In this document: piece by piece, positions 26,966-34,597 of the stretch
Layout: the number at the start of each line of letters is the position of its first letter
Position numbering within the stretch: the stretch's first letter is position 1
NCBI RefSeq assembly: GCF_014196795.1
Contig: NZ_JACIEJ010000012.1
Coordinates: 1 to 64,000, forward strand
Direction: 5' to 3'
DNA from: Sagittula marina
GTDB taxonomy: Bacteria > Pseudomonadota > Alphaproteobacteria > Rhodobacterales > Rhodobacteraceae
Length of the DNA: 64,000 nt
The notes under the pieces: generated by a model
The model's input: only the letters and a program-made list of their open reading frames with translations
Databases searched by the model: none
Told to the model about the DNA's origin: nothing
Made by a program: the position numbers and the translations under genes

Positions 26966-28866
26966 GAGCGCCCAAACAGCCGTTCGATGTCCGTCAAGCG
27001 CAGCTCCACATAGGTCGGTCGCCCGTGGTTGCACTGGCCGGAATGCGGTGTTGCCTCCATCTCACGCAGGAGCGCATTCATCTCTTCGGCACGCATGATG
27101 CGGCCTGAGCGGATCGAGCCATGGCAGGCCACGCGGCTCAGGATCGCCTCGATCTTTTCCTGGACCAGTTGGCTTTCGCCAAGGTCGTCGAGCTCGTCCA
27201 GAATATCGCGGATCAGCCCCTGACTGTCCACTTCGCCAAGGATCGCCGGGGTCTCTCGCACCGCAATCGCCCCGTTGCCAAAGGCTTCGACGGTCAGCCC
27301 CATACGCGACAGATCATCGGCCACCGCCAGCAGACGCTGCGCCTCGTCATGGGACAAGTCGATCACGTCAGGAATCAGCAAAGCCTGCGCCGCAACGCCA
27401 TTTTCGGCCATCTGTTTTTTCAGCTTTTCGTACACCAGACGTTCATGCGCGGCGTGTTGATCCACGATGACCATGCCCGTTTCCGTCTGGGCAATGATGT
27501 AGTTCTCATGAACCTGCCCCCGTGCCGCGCCAAGCGGTTTGCGGATGATGTCCTCGCGTGGCTCCTGCGGGGCCTCTGGCTCAACCACACGCCCCGAATA
27601 GCTGCCGCCGAGCTCGGCAAAGCCGCTGTGTTGCGCGGGGTAGGCCGGCGCGGGCTGGAAATATGCTGGCGCTTGCGCCGCGTAGCTGGCTTGCCGCGCG
27701 CCAAGACTGGGCCTGTCCATCTGGTACACGCGCGGCTGGTGCAGAGGCTGGGGGGTATGTCCCAACGGGCCCACCTGTTCAGGCCTCAGTGCGTTCAAAG
27801 TCGCATCCGCCACGGTGGTCGACGCCCGATGCCCGGCGTTCGCAAGCGCGTGCCGCAGTGAGGTCACGATCAGCCCGCGCACCACGCCGGGATCGCGGAA
27901 CCGCACCTCTGATTTCGCGGGGTGTACGTTCACGTCGACCTTGTGCGGGTCGCAATCGACGAACAGCGCCACCGCCGGGTGCCGATCCCGCGACAGGAAA
28001 TCCTGATAAGCCCCGCGCAACGCACCGATCAGGGTTTTGTCCCGCACCGGCCGACCGTTTACGAACAGATGCTGCGCCACCGATGTTCCACGTGAATAGG
28101 TCGGCAGTGCGGCATACCCGGTGAGGCGAAAGCCCTCCCGCTCCGCATCTATGGCAAGCGAATTCTCCGCAAACTCGCTGCCCATGACGCGCGCCAGTCG
28201 TCCTCGCAGCGCGTCGAACAGATCGCCCTGCTCAGGCTCCACACGAAAGGTCACGCGATCGTTGCCGCCAGACACATCGCGCAGGGTAAAACCAACCGAC
28301 GGCTCTGCCATGGCGAGACGTTTGATCGTGTCGGAAATCGCCTGCATCTCGGCACGGTCCGTGCGCAGAAACTTCAGCCGTGCCGGAGTGGCAAAAAACA
28401 AATCCCGCAGCGTGACAACTGTGCCGCCGTTCAGCGCACATGGTTTTGCTATGCCGCGATGCCCACCATCAACAGACAGTTCGACCGCCTCGTGGCCCTT
28501 GGCTCGGCTTTGCAGCGTCAGACGCGCCACCGCCCCCAGCGAGGGCAACGCCTCCCCCCGGAAGCCAAAAGAATGAATGTCGAGCAGATCGCTGCCGTCG
28601 ATCTTTGAGGTTGCATGCCGCGAGAGCGCCAAGGGCAGATCGTCTGCGGTCATGCCACAGCCGTCATCGGTGACCCGGATCAGGGTTTTACCCCCATCCG
28701 CGATTTCAATGCCGACCCTACGCGCGCCAGCGTCAATGGCGTTTTCGACCAATTCCTTAACCGCAGACGCGGGCCGTTCCACCACTTCGCCAGCGGCGAT
28801 ACGGTTGATGGAGGCGTCGTCCAGTTGCCGGATGGTTGGGCGCATATTGGGGTCGTGCGTGTTCAT
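26962..28866 (-). CDS. mutL: MutL mismatch-repair protein with endonuclease motif
   Basis: The 634-residue product has the GHKL ATPase motifs (ELVENAIDAG, DDGCGM, SFGFRGEAL) in the first 110 residues. A Pro/Ala/Tyr/Gln-rich linker spans about residues 350-435. The C-terminal domain contains DQHAAHERLVYE, which fits DQHA(X)2E(X)4E, the metal-dependent nicking motif of MutL from organisms lacking MutH. It should therefore be the strand-nicking enzyme of mismatch repair. It is followed by rmuC with an overlap. Confidence 0.97.
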   Translation of the reverse strand: MNTHDPNMRPTIRQLDDASINRIAAGEVVERPASAVKELVENAIDAGARRVGIEIADGGKTLIRVTDDGCGMTADDLPLALSRHATSKIDGSDLLDIHSFGFRGEALPSLGAVARLTLQSRAKGHEAVELSVDGGHRGIAKPCALNGGTVVTLRDLFFATPARLKFLRTDRAEMQAISDTIKRLAMAEPSVGFTLRDVSGGNDRVTFRVEPEQGDLFDALRGRLARVMGSEFAENSLAIDAEREGFRLTGYAALPTYSRGTSVAQHLFVNGRPVRDKTLIGALRGAYQDFLSRDRHPAVALFVDCDPHKVDVNVHPAKSEVRFRDPGVVRGLIVTSLRHALANAGHRASTTVADATLNALRPEQVGPLGHTPQPLHQPRVYQMDRPSLGARQASYAAQAPAYFQPAPAYPAQHSGFAELGGSYSGRVVEPEAPQEPREDIIRKPLGAARGQVHENYIIAQTETGMVIVDQHAAHERLVYEKLKKQMAENGVAAQALLIPDVIDLSHDEAQRLLAVADDLSRMGLTVEAFGNGAIAVRETPAILGEVDSQGLIRDILDELDDLGESQLVQEKIEAILSRVACHGSIRSGRIMRAEEMNALLREMEATPHSGQCNHGRPTYVELRLTDIERLFGRS

Positions 28867-29256
28867 GCCACCAGACCTAGCACCACATTTCCGATTCTGA
28901 AACCGCCGTTCAGCGGTAACGCCGCACCTGCATCAAACAAGGTATCGCGTGATGACTATGCAACATATGTACCTATGTATCATATTTTTCGAAACTTTAT
29001 TGCGTTAATAAAGTTATCATCAATATAGCCAACCCGAGTAAAGGATACGAAGATGCTGGTTCCCCTGATCGCGTTCGAAACGATTTCCTCCGTCTACGGC
29101 GAAAGCTTTGCGAAGACGTGGTTTCAACCCATCAAGCTGGTCCAACGCTGACACGACAGCTTCTTAGAACCGTCGCAGCGCAGATGACAGTGCGGGCCAT
29201 TTCCTTGGCCAACTTGTCCCGCACTGGGGCCTAACAGCCCGCAGCATCAAACACGC
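28867..29256. other. AT-richer spacer upstream of mutL
   Basis: The stretch around 28960-29035 is markedly AT-rich compared with the rest of the window and could hold a promoter. It contains one possible 32-codon gene, listed separately at 29053. Nothing else is recognisable. Confidence 0.4.
29053..29151 (+). CDS. Possible 32-residue small protein
   Basis: A short frame starts with ATG 12 bases after GTAAAGGAT and encodes MLVPLIAFETISS... to LVQR. The first third is hydrophobic. The preceding 70 bases are AT-rich, as a promoter would be. It may be a genuine small protein, a leader peptide or the stub of a lost gene. I do not recognise it. Confidence 0.3.
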   Translation: MLVPLIAFETISSVYGESFAKTWFQPIKLVQR

Positions 29257-30483
29257 TTAGCCGCCTGTTGCGTCGGCGTACCACTTGCGGATGGCGGCAC
29301 GCTCGTCGTCTTCCATCCATGACAGGTTCGCCGGCGGCATGGCATGTGTCACCCCGGCCTGCAAAAATATCGCGCGCGCATGTCGGGCGACCTGCGCCTC
29401 GGTTTCCAGACGCACGCCCTTGGGCGGCCACAACAGGTTGCCGTAGACCGGCTCTGCCGCGTGGCACATGGAACACCGCCCCAGCACGATGTCATGCACG
29501 TCCTCAAACCCCTCGGCCTGCGCAAACCGCAGCGCGGCCGGCCCTTGCGCCTCTTCCGGCTCTTCCGTCTGGAACAAAGGCGCCGTGGACAGCCACATGA
29601 TCAGTAGAAACAGCACGGCCGTCGCCAGCCACGTCCAAGTGGGCGTCCCCTTGCGCGCGTGCACCGTGTTGAAGAAATGCCGGATCGTCACACCCATCAG
29701 GAAGACCAGCAGCGCGATCAGCCAGTTGAACTCGCTCGCAAAGGCCAGCGGGTAGTGGTTCGACAGCATCAGGAACAAAACTGGCAGCGTCAGGTAGTTG
29801 TTATGGGTGGACCGCTGCTTGGCGATAAAGCCGTATTTTGGATCGGGTGTCTTGCCAGCGATCAAATCGGCCACGACGACCTTTTGGTTGGGGATGATGA
29901 TCATCGCAACGTTGCCGGTCATGATCGTCGCGGTGAAGGCCCCCAGATGCAACAGCGCCGCCCGCCCTGAGAACACCGACGTGTAAAACAGGGCCATCAG
30001 CACCAGCACGCCGAACAGAACGACCATCAGCAGGTTCAGGTTCTTGCCCAGCGGCGATTTGCACAGCTGGTCATAGACCACCCAGCCAAGGCCAAGGGAC
30101 AGAACGGATATTCCAATCGCCTGCCACGCCGCGAGGTCCATGACATTTGGATCGACCAGATAGAACTCCGCCCCGAAGTAATACACCGCCGTCAGCAGGG
30201 CAAAGCCGGAGATCCATGTCCAATAGCTTTCCCATTTGAACCAAACGAGATCAGAGGGCATCTGCGACGGCGCCACGAGATATTTCTGAATGTGGTAAAA
30301 ACCACCGCCATGCACTTGCCATTCTTCGCCATCCGCGCCGGAGGCGAGATTACGGTCGCGGTGCAATCCAAGGTCCAGCGCGATGAAATAGAACGAAGAC
30401 CCAATCCACGCGATGGCGGTAATCACGTGCAGCCATCGAATGGCAAATTCGGCCCAAGCGCCGAATGTGGCGAGATCGTACAT
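29257..30483 (-). CDS. puuD: PuuD, membrane urate hydroxylase with cytochrome c domain
   Basis: The 408-residue product has about eight membrane helices in its first 290 residues, starting with AIRWLHVITAIAWIGSSFYF in pieces. A C-terminal cytochrome c domain carries the heme site CSMCH at residues 337-341 and a probable axial Met in HAMPPAN. This is the PuuD architecture, which oxidises urate and sends electrons to the respiratory chain instead of making hydrogen peroxide. I chose ATG 30483 (MYDLATFG); the frame runs 15 codons further. No other purine catabolism genes are adjacent in the window. Confidence 0.9.
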   Translation of the reverse strand: MYDLATFGAWAEFAIRWLHVITAIAWIGSSFYFIALDLGLHRDRNLASGADGEEWQVHGGGFYHIQKYLVAPSQMPSDLVWFKWESYWTWISGFALLTAVYYFGAEFYLVDPNVMDLAAWQAIGISVLSLGLGWVVYDQLCKSPLGKNLNLLMVVLFGVLVLMALFYTSVFSGRAALLHLGAFTATIMTGNVAMIIIPNQKVVVADLIAGKTPDPKYGFIAKQRSTHNNYLTLPVLFLMLSNHYPLAFASEFNWLIALLVFLMGVTIRHFFNTVHARKGTPTWTWLATAVLFLLIMWLSTAPLFQTEEPEEAQGPAALRFAQAEGFEDVHDIVLGRCSMCHAAEPVYGNLLWPPKGVRLETEAQVARHARAIFLQAGVTHAMPPANLSWMEDDERAAIRKWYADATGG

Positions 30484-30675
30484 GTAGTGTCTTTCCTTAT
30501 GACGCTTGGCCGAGTGTATGTACATCACGCTATCTCACGTAAAGTGCCATGCAAAGGCTCCCACTTTCTCCATCCTTGGATCGCAGCGCAAATCTCCTTG
30601 AATTTGGGATGGAACTGACCAACTGTCGCGGCGTTACATTCCATTAACAGAATTTGAAAACGACAGGAGATATGC

Positions 30676-31569
30676 ATGTTCACCCGCAAAAGCCCGTCGA
30701 CGGGGTCCGGCTCTCCAGAGGTCACAGGGTTCTACGATCGCGACACCGGCTCGATCATGTATGTGGCCGCCTGTCCGGAGACAAAGCAAGCCGCGCTGAT
30801 CGATGTGGTTCTCGATTTCGACCCGGAGGCCGGACGCACCCGCACGGACAGCGCGCAGGAGGTTCTGGATTTCGTCAAGGCGCAGGGGCTTACCGTGGCT
30901 TGGGTGCTCGACACGCATCCGCACGCAGATCACATGATGGCCTCCCACTGGCTGACACGGCAAACCGGTGCGCCCAATGCCATTGGCGAGAAGATCCGTG
31001 AAATTTCCGCGTTGTGGCGTGGCATCTACCACCTGCCAGACGCCTTTGACCCCGACCGCGATTTTGATGGGCTCTTTGCTGACGGCGAGCAATTCTCTTT
31101 CGGCAATGTGCAGGTGAACGTGATGCTTTCGCCCGGGCATACGCTGGGTTCGATCACCTATGTCATGGGTGACGCAGCTTTTGTACACGACACGTTCATG
31201 CATGTAGATACAGGCACGTCCCGTGCCGATTTTCCCGGCGGATCATCGAAAGACCTGTGGAATTCGTTGCAGGAGATACTGACGCTTCCAGATGACACGC
31301 GGCTGTTCGTCGGTCACGATTACCCACCGGTCAAGGACCGACACGATCCCGCATGGGAGGCGACAGTGGCCGAACACAAGCAACGGAACCCGCATCTTGC
31401 GGGCAAAACCGAGGCGGAATTCATCAAGCTGCGTGATGATCGCGACGCGACGCTGTCTCTCCCGGATCGAATGCTCTTTGCGCTACAGGTCAACCTGCGC
31501 GGTGGCCGACTTGCGCCGCTGGAGGATGATGGCCACTTCTATTTCAAGATACCCGCGAACAAGTTCTGA
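30676..31569 (+). CDS. Metallo-beta-lactamase-fold hydrolase, probable sulfur metabolism
   Basis: The 297-residue product is an MBL-fold enzyme with the metal motif HPHADH (His81, His83, Asp85, His86), a later GHTLGSI with the third His, DTFMHVD and VGHDY. This pattern matches the persulfide dioxygenase/Blh branch of the family. The immediate downstream rhodanese supports a role in persulfide or sulfide handling. The ATG has CAGGAGA upstream. A lactonase or glyoxalase role cannot be excluded from sequence alone. Confidence 0.85.
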   Translation: MFTRKSPSTGSGSPEVTGFYDRDTGSIMYVAACPETKQAALIDVVLDFDPEAGRTRTDSAQEVLDFVKAQGLTVAWVLDTHPHADHMMASHWLTRQTGAPNAIGEKIREISALWRGIYHLPDAFDPDRDFDGLFADGEQFSFGNVQVNVMLSPGHTLGSITYVMGDAAFVHDTFMHVDTGTSRADFPGGSSKDLWNSLQEILTLPDDTRLFVGHDYPPVKDRHDPAWEATVAEHKQRNPHLAGKTEAEFIKLRDDRDATLSLPDRMLFALQVNLRGGRLAPLEDDGHFYFKIPANKF

Positions 31570-31580
31570 AAGGACAGCAC

Positions 31581-31955
31581 ATGAAAAGCGAAACCGTGAA
31601 CGGCGCAACGTTTGAGACCTGGACAGTGGACGAGGTCGAGGCTGGCATGGAGAGCGGCAAGATTATTCTGATCGACGTGCGCACACCGCAGGAATACATG
31701 TTCGAGCACATTCATGGTGCGTTGCTGATGCCCATGGCGGGCTTCGACGCGGGCGCTCTGCCCGGTCAGTCAGACAAGCAGATCTTGCTGCATTGCGGCT
31801 CTGGCGTGCGTTCGGAAAAGGTGAGCCGTGCGGCAATGGATGCCGGGATCACCAGGATTGGCCATATGGAAGGCGGGTTCGGCGCGTGGAAAGCCGCCAA
31901 AAAGCCGTACATCGGTGTGAACATGGGCACCGGTGCGCCACAACGTATGGAGTGA
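31581..31955 (+). CDS. Rhodanese-like sulfurtransferase
   Basis: The 124-residue product is a single-domain rhodanese. The catalytic loop is CGSGVRS with Cys72, preceded by the IDVRTPQEY motif near residue 31 and a HIHGALLMP segment. It would carry a persulfide on Cys72. It lies 11 bases after the MBL-fold gene with AAAGGA before the ATG, so the two are surely one operon. Confidence 0.92.
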   Translation: MKSETVNGATFETWTVDEVEAGMESGKIILIDVRTPQEYMFEHIHGALLMPMAGFDAGALPGQSDKQILLHCGSGVRSEKVSRAAMDAGITRIGHMEGGFGAWKAAKKPYIGVNMGTGAPQRME

Positions 31956-31970
31956 TGTGAGGCAGCTTTT

Positions 31971-32008
31971 CCGTCGCACCCAAGTGCGACGGTGGGGCAC
32001 GCTGCCCC
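31971..32008. repeat. Two tandem hairpins after the rhodanese gene
   Basis: A perfect 9-bp hairpin (CCGTCGCAC, loop CCAA, GTGCGACGG; 31971-31992) is followed by a 6-bp hairpin (GGGGCA, loop CGC, TGCCCC; 31994-32008). No T-run follows directly, but GTATTTTTG lies 12 bases on. It may stabilise or end the message, and lies between convergent genes. Confidence 0.6.
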
Positions 32009-32018
32009 GACGCTCCCG

Positions 32019-32046
32019 GAGTATTTTTGAAGCAAAGAAACAGGGG
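32019..32046 (+). repeat. Dispersed intergenic repeat, copy 1
   Basis: This 28-base element (GAGTATTTTT then GAAGCAAAGAAACAGGGG) matches 42529-42556 at 22 of 28 positions. It lies just after two hairpins in a convergent intergenic gap. Confidence 0.5.
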
Positions 32047-32054
32047 CCGTTCTC

Positions 32055-32648
32055 TTAAACCTCAACGTCGCTTGACGGGATAATCGGGAAGAATTTGCCG
32101 CCAGACCACAACCCGAACCAATCGTCATGATGTGCGCCGATGTCCACCAATCGGTAGAAACTCTTGCGATCAATAAGCGCTTCGAGGTTGCGGCGGACCA
32201 AGACGTAAGGAGACGGCTCACCTGTTTCCGGATCGCGCTCGACGCGGATCGGGTGTTCTGGACCTGCGGTGGCAAAATCGCCCACATGGGTCTCAAACGC
32301 TATGGTCTGCGCCTCACCTTTGCCCTCCACCGTGAAATCGACCGCGACAAATGGTGCATCTTCGACCGTGATTCCGACTTTTTCGACCGGAGTCACGAGA
32401 AAGTAATCCTCGCCATCTTTGCGCAGGATGGACGAGAACAGCTTGACCAGTCCGACCCTCCCAATGGGCGTCCCGAGGTAGAACCAAGTGCCGTCCCGCG
32501 CGATCCGCATGTCCAGATCACCGCAAAATGGCGGGTCCCACTTGTCGACCGGCGGCAGTCCCCTGCCCTTTTTTGCAGCTTGCGCTGAGGCGGCGATGCC
32601 ATCAGCCGAGGGTGTCACGATATTTTGTGCCGACATTGCTTTTGCCAT
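32055..32648 (-). CDS. DUF1285-family protein
   Basis: The 197-residue product is soluble and beta-rich, with the DUF1285 landmarks CGDLDMRIARDGTWFYLGTPIGR (in pieces, near residue 40) and a late YRLVDIGAHHDDWFGLWSGGKFFPI tail. Function is unknown. I chose ATG 32648 with a weak AGG upstream; ATG 32636 is an alternative, and the full frame reaches 32675. It is divergent from the MoxR operon, and the pair DUF1285/moxR is a common alphaproteobacterial arrangement as far as I recall. Confidence 0.82.
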   Translation of the reverse strand: MAKAMSAQNIVTPSADGIAASAQAAKKGRGLPPVDKWDPPFCGDLDMRIARDGTWFYLGTPIGRVGLVKLFSSILRKDGEDYFLVTPVEKVGITVEDAPFVAVDFTVEGKGEAQTIAFETHVGDFATAGPEHPIRVERDPETGEPSPYVLVRRNLEALIDRKSFYRLVDIGAHHDDWFGLWSGGKFFPIIPSSDVEV

Positions 32649-32705
32649 TAACCTAACCAAGGATACATTGAACAAAAGACTATAGGTCGGAAACGGAGAG
32701 ATGCC

Positions 32706-33725
32706 ATGCCCCCCCTAGACACCGACGCCGAGGATCTGGTCGCCGATATCGAAGCATTGGAGACGAAGCTGGCAGAGGCCAAACGCTCCATAACTGCGAG
32801 ATTCATCGGCCAGGAGCGCGTCGTTGACCTGACGCTGGCCTCCATGCTCTGCGGCGGTCACGCGCTGTTGATCGGCCTGCCCGGCCTGGGCAAGACCCGT
32901 TTGGTCGAAACCCTCAGCACCGTCATGGGGCTGCACGGCAACCGCGTGCAGTTCACACCGGACCTGATGCCTGCCGATATCCTAGGCTCCGAGGTTCTGG
33001 AAACCGGAGAAGACGGCACACGTGCCTTCAAATTCATCGAAGGCCCGATCTTCTGTCAGCTTCTCATGGCCGACGAGATCAACCGCGCCTCTCCCCGGAC
33101 GCAATCGGCGTTGCTGCAGGCGATGCAGGAAAAGGTGGTCACCGTTGCCGGGCAGACGCGCCCGCTGGAGGCCCCGTTCCACGTGCTCGCCACGCAAAAC
33201 CCCATCGAACAGGAAGGCACCTATCCCCTGCCCGAGGCGCAGCTTGACCGTTTCCTCGTGCAGATCAACGTGGCCTATCCGGATCGCAAGACCGAGAAGG
33301 ATATTCTGCTTGCCACAACCGGGACAGAAGAAGCGGACAGCCATCAGGTCTTTACCGCGGCAGAGCTGATCGCCGCGCAGAGACTACTACGTCGGATGCC
33401 CGTGGGCGACGCGGTTGTTGAGCAGATCCTCGACCTTGTGCGCGCATTCCGCCCCGACGATCCCAGCGCGCCTGAGCGGGTGAAGGACATTGTTGCATGG
33501 GGACCCGGTCCCCGCGCCGCTCAGGCGCTGATGCTGACGGTTCGCGCGCGGGCGCTACTTCAAGGTCGACTGGCCCCCTCGCCCGAAGATGTACTGGATA
33601 TGGCCAAGCCGGTTCTGGTCCACCGCATGGCGCTGACATTCTCCGCCCGTGCCCGCGGCGAGGATCTTGGCGCGCTGATCGACGATGTGGCAGGCGGGCT
33701 GTTGCAAAAAGTCGCCGCAGCGTGA
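32706..33725 (+). CDS. MoxR-family AAA+ ATPase
   Basis: The 339-residue product has Walker A GLPGLGKT near residues 58-65, Walker B LLMADEINRA near residue 120, and a sensor-type ATQNPIEQEGTYPLPEAQLDRF run, all characteristic of MoxR. These ATPases act as metal-insertion or assembly chaperones for partners encoded nearby. It is followed without gaps by a DUF58 protein and two large membrane proteins. The GTG of the DUF58 gene overlaps the stop (GTGA). Confidence 0.95.
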   Translation: MPPLDTDAEDLVADIEALETKLAEAKRSITARFIGQERVVDLTLASMLCGGHALLIGLPGLGKTRLVETLSTVMGLHGNRVQFTPDLMPADILGSEVLETGEDGTRAFKFIEGPIFCQLLMADEINRASPRTQSALLQAMQEKVVTVAGQTRPLEAPFHVLATQNPIEQEGTYPLPEAQLDRFLVQINVAYPDRKTEKDILLATTGTEEADSHQVFTAAELIAAQRLLRRMPVGDAVVEQILDLVRAFRPDDPSAPERVKDIVAWGPGPRAAQALMLTVRARALLQGRLAPSPEDVLDMAKPVLVHRMALTFSARARGEDLGALIDDVAGGLLQKVAAA

Positions 33726-34597
33726 GTTCCGTCGCCCATCTCCGCACCCGGGCGCAGGAGGAAGCCAGCCGCTTCCCCGCGCTTCTGGCCCGTGCCGAAC
33801 ATCTGGCTGGCACCGTTCTTCTGGGTGACCACGGCCGTCGGCGCGCTGGGCTGGGCGACGATTTCTGGCAATACCGTCCGCTCCAGGCAGGCGACTCGTT
33901 TCGGCAAATCGACTGGCGGCGTTCTGCCCGTGGCGACGAGCAATTCGTGCGGGAACGTGAATGGCAGATCGCGCAATCGGTCCAGATGTGGGTCGATCCC
34001 GGGGCCTCCATGCGCTTTTCCAGTCACAAGGACATTCCGACCAAGTCCGACCGCGCGCGGCTGACCGCGCTTGCCACGGCAGTCTTGCTGGTGCGCGGCG
34101 GCGAAAGGGTGGGGCTGACCGGCTGGGCCTTGCCGCCACGCCGGGGTAATGCGCAAACCCTTCGTCTGGCGGAATATTTCAGTACCGATGGCGAGGACGA
34201 CTACGCCGAGCCAGAGGCGCGCGGCATGTTGCCCGACGCCAAAGCGCTGTTCGTTTCCGATTTTCTCGGCGACCTCGCCCCGGTGGAGGCCGCGCTGACC
34301 AAAGCCGCCGACCGTGGCGTGCGTGGCGTTCTGTTTCAGGTGCTCGACCCATCGGAGGAAGCCTTCCCCTTCCACGGGCGCACCATATTTGAAAGCGTGA
34401 ACAAATCCGTCGCCTATGAGACACTGAAGGCCAATGACCTGCGCGACCGCTATCTTGAACGTCTCGCGGAACGCAAAGACCGGCTTGATACCCTCTGCCG
34501 CCTGACCGGCTGGCAGTATTTCACGCATCACACGGATCACAGCGCCCAATCGGCCTTGCTATGGGTTTATCGCGCGCTGGACGGGAGCCAAGGATGA
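33722..34597 (+). CDS. DUF58-family protein
   Basis: The 291-residue product contains the DUF58 core (RRRAGLGDDFWQYRPLQAGDSFRQIDWRRSARGDE, in pieces, residues 38-72) and a von Willebrand A-like fold after it. No membrane segment is present, unlike some DUF58 proteins. The GTG at 33722 is chosen because it overlaps the moxR stop by four bases, and the longer frame back to 33497 lies inside moxR. It is the usual MoxR partner in such operons. Confidence 0.92.
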   Translation: MSSVAHLRTRAQEEASRFPALLARAEHLAGTVLLGDHGRRRAGLGDDFWQYRPLQAGDSFRQIDWRRSARGDEQFVREREWQIAQSVQMWVDPGASMRFSSHKDIPTKSDRARLTALATAVLLVRGGERVGLTGWALPPRRGNAQTLRLAEYFSTDGEDDYAEPEARGMLPDAKALFVSDFLGDLAPVEAALTKAADRGVRGVLFQVLDPSEEAFPFHGRTIFESVNKSVAYETLKANDLRDRYLERLAERKDRLDTLCRLTGWQYFTHHTDHSAQSALLWVYRALDGSQG

